A DNA stretch of 64,000 bases, taken from assembly GCF_003332885.2 (NCBI RefSeq), contig NZ_QOWJ01000001.1, positions 124,001 through 188,000 of the forward strand, written 5' to 3'. The notes under the pieces were generated by a model that worked only from the letters and a program-made list of their open reading frames with translations, did not search any database and had not been told where the DNA came from. The first letter of the stretch is position 1; every line of letters starts with the position of its first letter. This DNA comes from Paracnuella aquatica. Lineage in GTDB: Bacteria; Bacteroidota; Bacteroidia; Chitinophagales; Chitinophagaceae. A program made the position numbers and the translations under genes. Of the stretch, positions 7,532 to 15,136 are shown piece by piece.

Positions 7532-8341
7532 ATGTCCCAACACATACAAATCAGCATCGAAGCAACCGAAGAACAACAGGAAATCCTGATCAGTGAACTG
7601 AGCGATCTCGGTGCTAACGGTTTTGAACAAACGCAAACGCATTTATTAGTATATTTCGATGCAGATGCTTTTCCGAGTTACGAGGTAAATGAGTTGTTGC
7701 ACGATTACACCATTACCACGCAGAACATCGAACAACAAAATTGGAATGCGGTATGGGAATCGAACTTTCAGCCGGTAGTGGTGGATGATTTCTGTGCAGT
7801 GCGGGCACCTTTCCATAAGCCCATTACTGGCGTGCAGCACGAAATAGTGATCATGCCCAAAATGAGCTTTGGCACCGGCCACCATGCCACCACCTGGATG
7901 ATGATGGCGCAGATGCGGAACATTGATTTTACCGGTAAAAAAGTATTTGACTTTGGCACCGGTACCGGCATCTTGGCCATACTAGCGCAGAAACTGGGTG
8001 CAGCTTCGGTTTTGGGCATTGATAACGATGAGTGGAGCATTGAGAATGGGCAGGAGAATGTAGAACGCAATGGATGCACAGGTGTGCAGATTGAATTTGC
8101 ATCAACAGTGCCAAGTGGTCCGTTTGATATTATACTTGCCAACATAAACCGCAATGTGATCCTGATGCACCTGCAACACTTAGTACCAGCAGTTGTGCCG
8201 CAGGGGTTGATTTTATTCAGTGGGCTACTTGAGCAAGATGAAGAGGATATTGTGAAAGCTTCCTTAACATTGAACCTGCAATTATTAAAAAAAGAAGTGC
8301 GCAATGGATGGATCTCTTTGCTGTTCCAACGGCATGCATAA
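7532..8341 (+). CDS. prmA: Ribosomal protein L11 methyltransferase
   Basis: 269-residue SAM-dependent methyltransferase that trimethylates several amino groups of ribosomal protein L11. It has a substrate-recognition N-terminal half (1-90) with WNAVWESNFQPV, the PrmA signature SFGTGHHATT (112-121), SAM-binding motif I FGTGTGILAI (141-150), the acidic motif GIDND, and the catalytic-loop motif LANINRNV near residue 200. A 7/8 match to the -7 box (TATCTTTA, 7520-7527) ends four bases before the ATG, the same spacing as in the probable leaderless genes of this window. It stands between the pnp terminator and plsY. Confidence 0.93.
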   Translation: MSQHIQISIEATEEQQEILISELSDLGANGFEQTQTHLLVYFDADAFPSYEVNELLHDYTITTQNIEQQNWNAVWESNFQPVVVDDFCAVRAPFHKPITGVQHEIVIMPKMSFGTGHHATTWMMMAQMRNIDFTGKKVFDFGTGTGILAILAQKLGAASVLGIDNDEWSIENGQENVERNGCTGVQIEFASTVPSGPFDIILANINRNVILMHLQHLVPAVVPQGLILFSGLLEQDEEDIVKASLTLNLQLLKKEVRNGWISLLFQRHA

Positions 8342-8381
8342 CCGGCATGGAATTAGAACAGACTACATCCCTTATTTCATG

Positions 8382-8389
8382 TATTTTTG
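8382..8389 (+). promoter_or_regulatory. plsY -7 promoter box TATTTTTG
   Basis: Exact TAnnTTTG match 24 bases before the plsY ATG; implies a leader of about 20 bases. Confidence 0.5.
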
Positions 8390-8413
8390 TGCGCTTGCAA
8401 ACAGCCTCGTTCT

Positions 8414-9064
8414 ATGAATGAACTATTACTCATATTCCTGGCCTATCTAATCGGGAGCATTCCTACCGCAGTTTGGGTTAGTAAAAATTTCTTTGGAATA
8501 GACATTCGCGATTATGGCAGCGGCAACGCTGGTGCTACCAACACTTACCGCGTGTTGGGCTCCAAGTGGGGCACGTTTGTAATGGCCATCGATATGATCA
8601 AAGCAGTGGTGGCGGTAAAGCTTGCCTTTATGCTGCCCGAGGCTTACGACAACGAACTGTATCTCATCAACCTCCAACTGGGGTTGGGCCTTGCTGCTGT
8701 AATTGGGCATATTTTCCCGATTTGGGCAAATTTTAAAGGCGGCAAAGGCGTAGCATCGTTGTTTGGAATGGTGCTGGGCATTCAGCCAAACGTAGCGCTT
8801 TGTTGTGTGGGTGTTTTTATTTTAGTGCTGTACTTGACGCGTTGGGTATCGCTAAGTTCCATCCTTGCCAGCGTTGCATTTCCCATTTTTATCCTCGTCA
8901 TTTTTAACGAACCGGAGCCGCTATACCGCGTATTTACCATCGTTGTGGCGCTGTTGGTTGTGTTTACACACCAAAAAAATATTGGCCGTATCATTAAAGG
9001 CAATGAAAGTAAAGTGCCCATTTTAAAGCACCGCGACAAGCGCCGACACCGGCAAGGAAAGTGA
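8414..9064 (+). CDS. plsY: Acyl-phosphate:glycerol-3-phosphate acyltransferase PlsY
   Basis: 216-residue integral membrane enzyme that transfers an acyl group from acyl-phosphate to glycerol-3-phosphate, the first committed step of phospholipid synthesis; it needs PlsX upstream. The three cytoplasmic active-site motifs are visible: GSIPTAVWVSK near the N-terminus, GSGNAGATNTYRVLG after TM1, and KGGKGVAS in the middle. About five membrane segments are apparent. A basic tail (KHRDKRRHRQGK) fits a cytoplasmic C-terminus. The open frame starts further up at 8387, but the ATG at 8414 gives the conserved start MNELLL. It is followed by a terminator. Confidence 0.95.
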   Translation: MNELLLIFLAYLIGSIPTAVWVSKNFFGIDIRDYGSGNAGATNTYRVLGSKWGTFVMAIDMIKAVVAVKLAFMLPEAYDNELYLINLQLGLGLAAVIGHIFPIWANFKGGKGVASLFGMVLGIQPNVALCCVGVFILVLYLTRWVSLSSILASVAFPIFILVIFNEPEPLYRVFTIVVALLVVFTHQKNIGRIIKGNESKVPILKHRDKRRHRQGK

Positions 9065-9080
9065 TTTTGCAAATTATAAA

Positions 9081-9116
9081 CAAACGAAGGCCCTGTTTCA
9101 GGGTCTTTTTGTTTGG
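9081..9116 (+). terminator. plsY terminator
   Basis: Stem CAAACGAAGGCCCTG / CAGGGTCTTTTTGTTTG with loop TTT; the lower part pairs A-rich with T-rich sequence, a symmetric bidirectional type. Confidence 0.75.
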
Positions 9117-9155
9117 TATAATCATTGAAAATGGAGTTCTATAAAACGTAAACCT

Positions 9156-9974
9156 ATGGTAAAGAGCATCACGGCTTTTTTCTTAACCGCCGCCCTATTG
9201 GTAGCCTGTTCTACCAACCCTATCACGGGAAGAAGACAACTTACCCTTGTGCCTGAAGCTGAATTGCAGTCAATGGCTAACCAGCAATACCGGCAATTTC
9301 TTTCACAAAACCGCGCGGTGAGTGCCTCAGCCGATCGCGATGCCGAAATGGTGCGCCGCGTGGGCCAGCGCCTTGCTGCGGTGGTAACCAATTATGTGCG
9401 CCAAGAAAAACTGGGCAATCTGCTGGAAGGATACCAGTGGGAGTTTAACCTTGTTGCCAATAAAGACGCAAACGCATGGGTAATGCCCGGCGGTAAATGC
9501 GTGGTATATACCGGCCTGCTGCCCATTACACAAAACGAAGCAGCGTTGGCAAACGTGATCGGCCACGAGATTTCGCATGCTTTATTCCAGCACGGCAACG
9601 AACGTATGAGCCAGGAAATGGCTGCGCAAGGGCTGGGAGCAGGGCTTTCCATTGCTTTGGCAAATAAACCGGCTGCTACACAGCAAATCTTCAATCAGGC
9701 GTTTGGCGTAGGTGCCCAGGCTGGTGTGCTGTTGCCTTTTTCGCGTAAACATGAACTGGAAGCCGACCGCTATGGCATGCGTTGGGCAGCTATGGCCGGC
9801 TACAATCCCCGCGAAGCCATTGCACTGTGGCAGCGCATGGAAAAAGCTTCTAATGGACAGGCGCCACCCGAATTTTTAAGCACACACCCCGCGCCGGGAC
9901 GCCGTATTGAGCAGTTGCAGCAATACCTGCCCGAGGCGCTGAAGTATTATAAACCGGCCACTGCGCGTAAGTAA
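9156..9974 (+). CDS. M48 family metallopeptidase lipoprotein
   Basis: 272-residue zinc metallopeptidase of the M48 (Oma1/LoiP/YcaL-like) group, probably anchored by lipid in the periplasm and involved in envelope-protein quality control. The signal peptide ends in lipobox LVAC with Cys18. The zinc motif HEISH is at 137-141 (ligands His137 and His141, catalytic Glu138), and the third ligand is Glu202 in ELEADRYG. The upstream segment VMPGGKCVVYTGLL is typical of the family. It is a single-gene unit between two terminators. The physiological substrate cannot be predicted. Confidence 0.93.
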   Translation: MVKSITAFFLTAALLVACSTNPITGRRQLTLVPEAELQSMANQQYRQFLSQNRAVSASADRDAEMVRRVGQRLAAVVTNYVRQEKLGNLLEGYQWEFNLVANKDANAWVMPGGKCVVYTGLLPITQNEAALANVIGHEISHALFQHGNERMSQEMAAQGLGAGLSIALANKPAATQQIFNQAFGVGAQAGVLLPFSRKHELEADRYGMRWAAMAGYNPREAIALWQRMEKASNGQAPPEFLSTHPAPGRRIEQLQQYLPEALKYYKPATARK

Positions 9975-9991
9975 TACACAACATAAAATGG

Positions 9992-10030
9992 TAAAAATGC
10001 CGCAAACATGAGCTGTTTGTGGCATTTTTA
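9992..10030 (+). terminator. Terminator after M48 peptidase
   Basis: Stem AAAATGCCGCAAAC / GTTTGTGGCATTTT (about 13 pairs, one mismatch), followed by a T-rich run. Confidence 0.85.
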
Positions 10031-10040
10031 TTTACAACGC

Positions 10041-10071
10041 TTTAATCTTAAGTAAAATTTTTGTAATTTTG
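10041..10071 (+). promoter_or_regulatory. Promoter TTTA-N19-TAATTTTG
   Basis: Exact TAnnTTTG box at 10064-10071 with TTTA at 10041-10044 exactly 19 bases upstream. It is the best complete Bacteroidota-type promoter in the window and drives the DUF3052-like gene with a leader of about 55 bases. Confidence 0.7.
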
Positions 10072-10131
10072 CATGCCTGTTTGTGTGAAAGCTAAGCCAA
10101 CAACTGCAATCCTTTAATTTAAAAACAAGGT

Positions 10132-10584
10132 ATGTCACAAACGATTTTGGAAAAACTTCAACTGACCAACGAAAAGAATCTTCTGATCCAAGGTCTCCCT
10201 TCCTCCATCGAAAAACAATTTTGCAAGCTTTCATTCGCTAAAAACCTGACACCGTTGTTACGTACCCGCAAAATAGATTTTGCGTTGGTATTTGCGGTTA
10301 ACGAAGCTCAGTTAAATGGCATTTTAAAAGACATCATGCCGGCGTTGAAAGAAGAATCAAAGTTGTGGGTGGCTTTTCCAAAAAACACATCGAAGATTGT
10401 TACCGATCTTAACCGCGAAGCAAGCTGGCAAAAGTTGGCTACAGCTGGTTACGAAGCTACAGAGCAGGTATCACTCGATCATGTGTGGAACGCGTCCCAA
10501 TTTCGTAAGTCTGAATTAATGGTATTTGCAGAAGACACTTTAGTGGAAGTAAGTGCTAAACGCACTGTTGCCGCTGCGGTTTAA
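10132..10584 (+). CDS. DUF3052-like protein of unknown function
   Basis: 150-residue protein resembling the DUF3052 family, whose members look like a degenerate Rossmann or methyltransferase fold without a SAM motif. The family pattern is visible: an N-terminal segment with NLLIQGLPSSIEKQF, a central IDFALVFAVNEAQL, then LWVAFPKNTSKIVTDLNRE followed by SWQKLATAGYEATEQVSLDHVWNASQFRK. No signal peptide or membrane segment is seen. It has a clear own promoter and own terminator, so it is expressed as a single gene. Function is unknown, and I infer none. Confidence 0.75.
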   Translation: MSQTILEKLQLTNEKNLLIQGLPSSIEKQFCKLSFAKNLTPLLRTRKIDFALVFAVNEAQLNGILKDIMPALKEESKLWVAFPKNTSKIVTDLNREASWQKLATAGYEATEQVSLDHVWNASQFRKSELMVFAEDTLVEVSAKRTVAAAV

Positions 10585-10603
10585 TCTTGCTGCATGTTTT
10601 ATT

Positions 10604-10637
10604 GAAGCGCTTTGCATTTTGCAAAGCGCTTTTTTTA
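10604..10637 (+). terminator. Terminator after DUF3052-like gene
   Basis: Perfect stem AAGCGCTTTGC / GCAAAGCGCTT around loop ATTTT, followed by a run of seven T. Confidence 0.92.
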
Positions 10638-10928
10638 TGCAAAGAATATGATCAATGCAGCAACATGTTTATCGAATGCGTATACAAAGTACCTAACAAT
10701 GCGATTTGTTTTTCAATGAAGAGATATAGGATTGATGTTTGTTATCATCAACACAACTATAAACCTTGCGCTATCATTATTCATCACATGTACATGTTGA
10801 TAAATACAATGTTCAACTATGGAACAAGAGCATGAGTAAAAAATTCTACACGTCATGCATTTGTTTTTTCAGCCACATACATATCAAAACAGGAAAATTG
10901 GTGGCATTAAAATAGTATTAGTAAGCGC
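10638..10928. other. AT-rich gap without a supported gene
   Basis: About 290 bases clearly richer in A and T than their neighbours. A weak reading frame (10587-10835) starts inside the terminator and has no recognisable sequence, so I do not call it. ATGTTTATC and ATGTTGATAAATAC occur near the two ends as loose copies. No repeat of the window's families and no promoter box was found. Confidence 0.5.
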
Positions 10929-12116
10929 ATGATTAAGAATATTGAAGATGTAACATGCGCATTCCTCCACAACCTCGACCTGGTTTGCTTTTCACACCTG
11001 CGTTGGGGTTTTGTATACCAGCGCCCACAGCACTTGTTAAGCCGCTTTGCAAAACACACCCGCGTGATTTTCGTTGAAGAACCTATTTGGCACGATGCAC
11101 CGGACACGATGCATATTTCGCAGGATACCAAAAACTTATTTGTTGTAGTACCGCACCTGCAACATGGTAAAGAAGGCTGCCCGCTGCAACGCCAGCAAAA
11201 ACTTATTAGCGGTTTGTTGCCACAGTTAAATGTGCAGCGATATTTTGCATGGTATTATACACCAATGGCACTTCCTTTTACCGAGCATTTGTCGCCGGAG
11301 TTTGTGGTGTACGATTGCATGGACGAACTTTCTGCATTTAAGTTTGCACCACCTGAACTAACCATTCGTGAAAAGCAATTGTTGCAAATGTCCGATGTTG
11401 TATTTACCGGAGGCCATTCTATTTACGAAGCAAAGCAATTTGCGCATCCCAACATTCATCCTTTCCCCAGCAGCATAGATAAAGCACATTTTGGTGCAGC
11501 CCGCACCAATGTAACCGATCCTGCCGACCAGGCACATATTCCTCATCCGCGTTTTGGTTTTTCAGGTGTGATCGATGAACGCATGGATATAGAGCTGATT
11601 GGCAAAGTAGCAGCAGCACGTCCTGATTGGCATTTTGTAATGATCGGGCCTGTTGTGAAAATTGATCCGGCAACATTGCCACAAGGACCCAACATTCATT
11701 ACCTGGGTGGAAAGGATTACAAAGAACTCCCTAACTATATTGCAGGTTGGGATGTGGCGGTGATTCCGTTTGCCATGAACGAATCCACTAAATACATCAG
11801 CCCCACAAAAACACCTGAATACCTGGCTGCAGGCAAGCCGGTTATTTCTACACCCATTCGTGATGTAGTGCGCCCTTACGGCGACAATAACCTAGTGCAC
11901 ATTGCCGCTACCGCAGAGGAGTTCATTACTTGTGCGGAAAAAGAATTGAAAAAGCGTGGCCGCAAAACCTGGATGAACAAGGTAGATGCGTTTCTTTCGG
12001 GCAACTCGTGGGATCGTACCTGGAGCCAAATGGTGCGCCAGATCGAAAACATTGTGGCCAAACAAAGCACCGAAGTACTCACTGAAACAAGCAAGGAAAA
12101 AGCAGTGGTGGGTTAA
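10929..12116 (+). CDS. Glycosyltransferase, GT-B fold (group 1)
   Basis: 395-residue glycosyltransferase with GT-B architecture. The N-terminal half opens with LDLVCFSHLRWGFVYQRPQHLLSRFAK, a pattern of a family of group-1 transferases that hold an RPQHL motif. The second half has GFSGVIDERMDIELI, HFVMIGPVVKIDP and HYLGGKDYKELPNYIAGWDVAVIPF, and the donor-binding segment SPTKTPEYLAAGKPVISTPIRDV. No signal peptide; probably a soluble or peripheral cytoplasmic enzyme transferring a sugar from a nucleotide donor. It lies upstream of the GH1-RmlD fusion, with a terminator between. In other bacteria similar transferases sit near UDP-galactopyranose mutase and the same fusion, so a surface glycan role is inferred. 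Confidence 0.85.
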   Translation: MIKNIEDVTCAFLHNLDLVCFSHLRWGFVYQRPQHLLSRFAKHTRVIFVEEPIWHDAPDTMHISQDTKNLFVVVPHLQHGKEGCPLQRQQKLISGLLPQLNVQRYFAWYYTPMALPFTEHLSPEFVVYDCMDELSAFKFAPPELTIREKQLLQMSDVVFTGGHSIYEAKQFAHPNIHPFPSSIDKAHFGAARTNVTDPADQAHIPHPRFGFSGVIDERMDIELIGKVAAARPDWHFVMIGPVVKIDPATLPQGPNIHYLGGKDYKELPNYIAGWDVAVIPFAMNESTKYISPTKTPEYLAAGKPVISTPIRDVVRPYGDNNLVHIAATAEEFITCAEKELKKRGRKTWMNKVDAFLSGNSWDRTWSQMVRQIENIVAKQSTEVLTETSKEKAVVG

Positions 12117-12176
12117 TCTGGCAATGCGTATTCGCTGTATGGCAACAGCATTTTTTAATATACTAATCAATACAGT

Positions 12177-12210
12177 AAAAGGTGTGCAGTTCCGTACGGC
12201 ACACCTTTTA
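12177..12210 (+). terminator. Terminator after glycosyltransferase
   Basis: Perfect 11-bp stem AAAAGGTGTGC / GCACACCTTTT around an 11-base loop; T-rich sequence follows (TATATTTTTTG). Confidence 0.88.
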
Positions 12211-12277
12211 TATTTTTTGTGTACAAATGAATGGAGGCGGCGCTAGTTTTCCACACCGGCGGGATAACTATTGATCA

Positions 12278-12328
12278 TTGCAGCGCAACCTCGCATTGCA
12301 TTTGCTGCAAATGGCCGTTACGCTGCAA
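12278..12328. promoter_or_regulatory. Two-level hairpin upstream of GH1-RmlD gene
   Basis: Outer arms TTGCAGCG / CGCTGCAA (12278-12285, 12321-12328) enclose a perfect small hairpin CATTTG-CTG-CAAATG (12299-12313). It ends 87 bases before the fusion gene's ATG and has no U-run. It may be an mRNA leader structure or a protein-binding palindrome; function is unknown. Confidence 0.5.
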
Positions 12329-12415
12329 CGATAAGAAAGCCAAACCGGTTCCTCAATGAATGAATAGGACAGGATCAGGAATCGGGATCGGTATTGCGAA
12401 ACTAAAAACAGGCTC

Positions 12416-14641
12416 ATGAACTTGAATGCTACTATATCTACTCAGGGCCAGCCATCACACCTGCCCGCACTTTGGGGCGGCATTGAATGTACCATCAACC
12501 GGGTGGAGGATGCATATTTCGACCAATTGGCCTATGCGCAACATTATAAAAGAAAAGACGACATCGCTCATATTGCGGCGCTGGGCATTGAGCGGCTTCG
12601 CTATCCAATTTTGTGGGAAAAACACCAGCCCCAACGCGGCGGCACTATCGACTGGACCTGGATTTCCGGGCAACTGGAACAACTGCAGGAGCGGGGCATT
12701 GAAGTTATAGCCGGACTGGTGCACCACGGCAGTGGCCCAGTTTATACCAATATGCTCGATGAGCAGTTTCCCAAATTGCTGGCCGAATATGCCGGCGCCG
12801 TGGCCCGGCGCTTTCCACACATTCAATACTATACGCCGGTAAATGAGCCGCTGACTACTGCGCGGTTCAGCGGATTATATGGGCTATGGTATCCGCATAA
12901 GCGCAGCGATCTGGATTTTATCAAAATGCTGCTCAACGAATTAAAAGCAACAGTGCTTTCCATGGAAGCCATCAGGGCGGTAAACCCGGATGCGAAACTG
13001 GTGCAAACTGAAGACCTCGGTAAAACATACAGCACACCGCTGCTACGCTACCAGGCCGATTTTGAAAACCATCGCCGCTGGCTTACCTACGATATTTTAA
13101 TGGGTCGCTTAAACACGGAACACCCGCTTTGGTCCTGGTTTTTAAAGTTGGGCATACCCGCTGCCGACCTGGAATTTTTTATACAAAATCCCTGTGTTCC
13201 TGATGTATTTGGTTTTAACCATTATGTTACCTCAGAACGGTACCTCGATGAGCGGCTGCACCTGTATGCACCGGGCACACACGGCGGCAATGGCCGCCAC
13301 CGCTACGCCGATGTGGAAGTGGTGCGGGTAGAAGTGGAAGAAGAAACAGGCGTAAAAGCGTTGTTGCAAGAGGCATGGGAACGCTACGGTCAACCCATTG
13401 CCATTACCGAAGTGCACCTGCATTGCCACCGCGAGGAACAGCTCCGCTGGTTTCAATATGTGTGGCAAGCTGCTACTGAATTAAGATCATCCGGCGTTAA
13501 CATTATTGGCGTTACCGCATGGGCGTTGCTCGGCTCCACGGGTTGGAACAAATTGCTCACCAAACCCCGCGGCACTTACGAGCCTGGCGTCTTCGATATC
13601 CGTGGTGGCTACCTGCGGCCTACAGCACTTGCAGCATTTCTGAAAAAGATTGCGCAGGCGCCGGAAAGGGCGCATCCCACTCTTGTGGAAAAAGGTTGGT
13701 GGCAACGCGAAAACCGGTTTTTCAATGCTGCGCCGGTGCTGCAAATGCATTCCGATACCTGCTTTACCCAAATGGGTACAGCGCCACTGATGATCATTGG
13801 AAAGAGGGGAACACTCGGAAACGCTTTTGCACAAATTTGCCGCGAACGGTCCATTCCGTTTGTGCTCCTTGGGCGGCAGGAATGCGATATTACCGACAGC
13901 GCACAAATTGAAGCTGCACTGGATAGTTATATGCCCTGGGCAGTGATCAATACCGCCGGCTTTGTGCGGGTGGATGAGGCGGAGCGAGAAGCCGACCGGT
14001 GCCTGTTGGAAAACTGTAATGGCGCAGTGCAACTGGCTACATTTTGCCGGCAAAAAGGCATTCGTTTCATGACCTTTTCCACCGACATGGTATTTGACGG
14101 CACGAAGGGAAAACCCTACGTGGAAAGCGATAGCGTGGCGCCGCTCAACTGGTACGGACAAAGCAAGGCCAACGCCGAGGAGCAGATTTCGCTGGCAAAC
14201 CCCGAGAGCCTGGTAATCCGCACCTCATCATTTTTTGGCCCGTGGGATGAGTTCAACTTTTTGCACTACGTCATCGAAAACCTGGCTGCGCAAAAAGGCA
14301 TCATGGTAGCAAACGACGTACATATTTCACCAACATACGTACCCGACCTGGTGCATGTTTCCCTCGATCTTTTGATCGATGAGGAACAGGGCATCAGGCA
14401 CCTGACCAACAAAGGCTCCATTACATGGGCAGCATTGGCACAGGAGGCTTCACGGATGTTCCGGCTCAGCAATATCTTTATCAACGAAGTGTCGATCGAT
14501 GAAATGAACCTCGAAGCGCGAAGGCCACGCTATTCAGTGCTGGGCACCGAAAAGGGCTGGATGATGCCTACGCTGGACAACGCCCTGCGCAGGTTTGCAA
14601 GGGAGCGGCGGCCACAAGTGGCTACCCAGTTAATTATCTAA
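12416..14641 (+). CDS. Fusion: GH1-like glycosidase + RmlD-like sugar-nucleotide reductase
   Basis: 741-residue two-domain protein. Residues 18-430 form a GH1-like (beta/alpha)8 domain: the acid/base Glu144 lies in TPVNEP, the presumed nucleophile Glu332 in PIAITEVHL, and GFNHYVTSE matches the GH1 substrate-binding region. Residues 455-740 form an extended-SDR domain like dTDP-4-dehydrorhamnose reductase: nucleotide motif IIGKRGTLG (460-468), STDMVFDG, and the catalytic pair Tyr580/Lys584 in YGQSK. No signal peptide, so both domains should work in the cytoplasm, which is unusual for a glycosidase. Both catalytic sites look intact. The neighbouring GT suggests synthesis or editing of a nucleotide- or lipid-linked sugar; this is inference. 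Confidence 0.88.
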   Translation: MNLNATISTQGQPSHLPALWGGIECTINRVEDAYFDQLAYAQHYKRKDDIAHIAALGIERLRYPILWEKHQPQRGGTIDWTWISGQLEQLQERGIEVIAGLVHHGSGPVYTNMLDEQFPKLLAEYAGAVARRFPHIQYYTPVNEPLTTARFSGLYGLWYPHKRSDLDFIKMLLNELKATVLSMEAIRAVNPDAKLVQTEDLGKTYSTPLLRYQADFENHRRWLTYDILMGRLNTEHPLWSWFLKLGIPAADLEFFIQNPCVPDVFGFNHYVTSERYLDERLHLYAPGTHGGNGRHRYADVEVVRVEVEEETGVKALLQEAWERYGQPIAITEVHLHCHREEQLRWFQYVWQAATELRSSGVNIIGVTAWALLGSTGWNKLLTKPRGTYEPGVFDIRGGYLRPTALAAFLKKIAQAPERAHPTLVEKGWWQRENRFFNAAPVLQMHSDTCFTQMGTAPLMIIGKRGTLGNAFAQICRERSIPFVLLGRQECDITDSAQIEAALDSYMPWAVINTAGFVRVDEAEREADRCLLENCNGAVQLATFCRQKGIRFMTFSTDMVFDGTKGKPYVESDSVAPLNWYGQSKANAEEQISLANPESLVIRTSSFFGPWDEFNFLHYVIENLAAQKGIMVANDVHISPTYVPDLVHVSLDLLIDEEQGIRHLTNKGSITWAALAQEASRMFRLSNIFINEVSIDEMNLEARRPRYSVLGTEKGWMMPTLDNALRRFARERRPQVATQLII

Positions 14642-14881
14642 GTTGGAAACGTAAAAACCTTCTTTGCGCAAAATGGTACGGTTCGATACCGGGTTCAGCA
14701 GCGAATCTTTAACCAGTTTTTCTACCAAACGAAGTTGGTCCTGGCTGTCGGTGGTTTGTGCAATGGTTTTATAGCTTTCGATTTTAAGGAGTGCCCGGCG
14801 GCTTGTTTTAATCACGTGACGGTCGAGCCAATCGAACTTTTCTGCGAGGTATAACTGGTGGTTACGAAAGTAAGCGTGCAT
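14630..14881 (-). CDS. Small hypothetical protein, 83 residues
   Basis: Small, charged, mostly helical protein that I do not recognise. It has many Lys, Arg and Glu residues (TSRRALLKIESYK, DQLRLVEKLVKDSLL), no signal peptide and no cysteine. It converges on the GH1-RmlD gene and their ends overlap by 12 bases. It lies downstream of the EF-G paralog on the same strand but is separated from it by a long hairpin. Protein-like composition and an ATG start support it; no homology argument does. Confidence 0.5.
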   Translation of the reverse strand: MHAYFRNHQLYLAEKFDWLDRHVIKTSRRALLKIESYKTIAQTTDSQDQLRLVEKLVKDSLLNPVSNRTILRKEGFYVSNLDN

Positions 14882-15049
14882 CTTTTGTTGGATATTGAAT
14901 TGTGTGGTAAACGTTTGTGGGTTTCAATTTAGTGACTTAACAGATAAAAAAGTCAGGCTGTTGACCAATCGGGCCCATTTTGTCGCCCAAACGGCCTTTT
15001 TTTTCGGCGGGTAAGAAAAAACCCTAAGCGGTAAAACGGGCGGATAAAA

Positions 15050-15115
15050 AAATCACGGCTGGAACACCAACCCATTGCGATAGCTTGTTTGGGACGGTAT
15101 TCCTTGCCGTGATTT
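15050..15115 (-). terminator. Long extended hairpin after EF-G paralog
   Basis: Read on the minus strand: AAATCACGGC pairs with GCCGTGATTT (10 bp), then GGAATACC with GGTGTTCC (8 bp, one G-U), then CCCA with TGGG, around a loop of about 15 bases. The two internal loops are small. It is followed by TTTTA on the minus strand, so it can act as a terminator, but it is about twice the size of the other terminators here. Confidence 0.7.
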
Positions 15116-15136
15116 GTTTTTTCTCCAACACTAAAA

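Noticed and set aside
10587-10835. 82-codon frame after the DUF3052-like gene
   Set aside because: It starts inside a perfect terminator hairpin and its composition (many Cys, Tyr, Met, His) is not protein-like for this genome.
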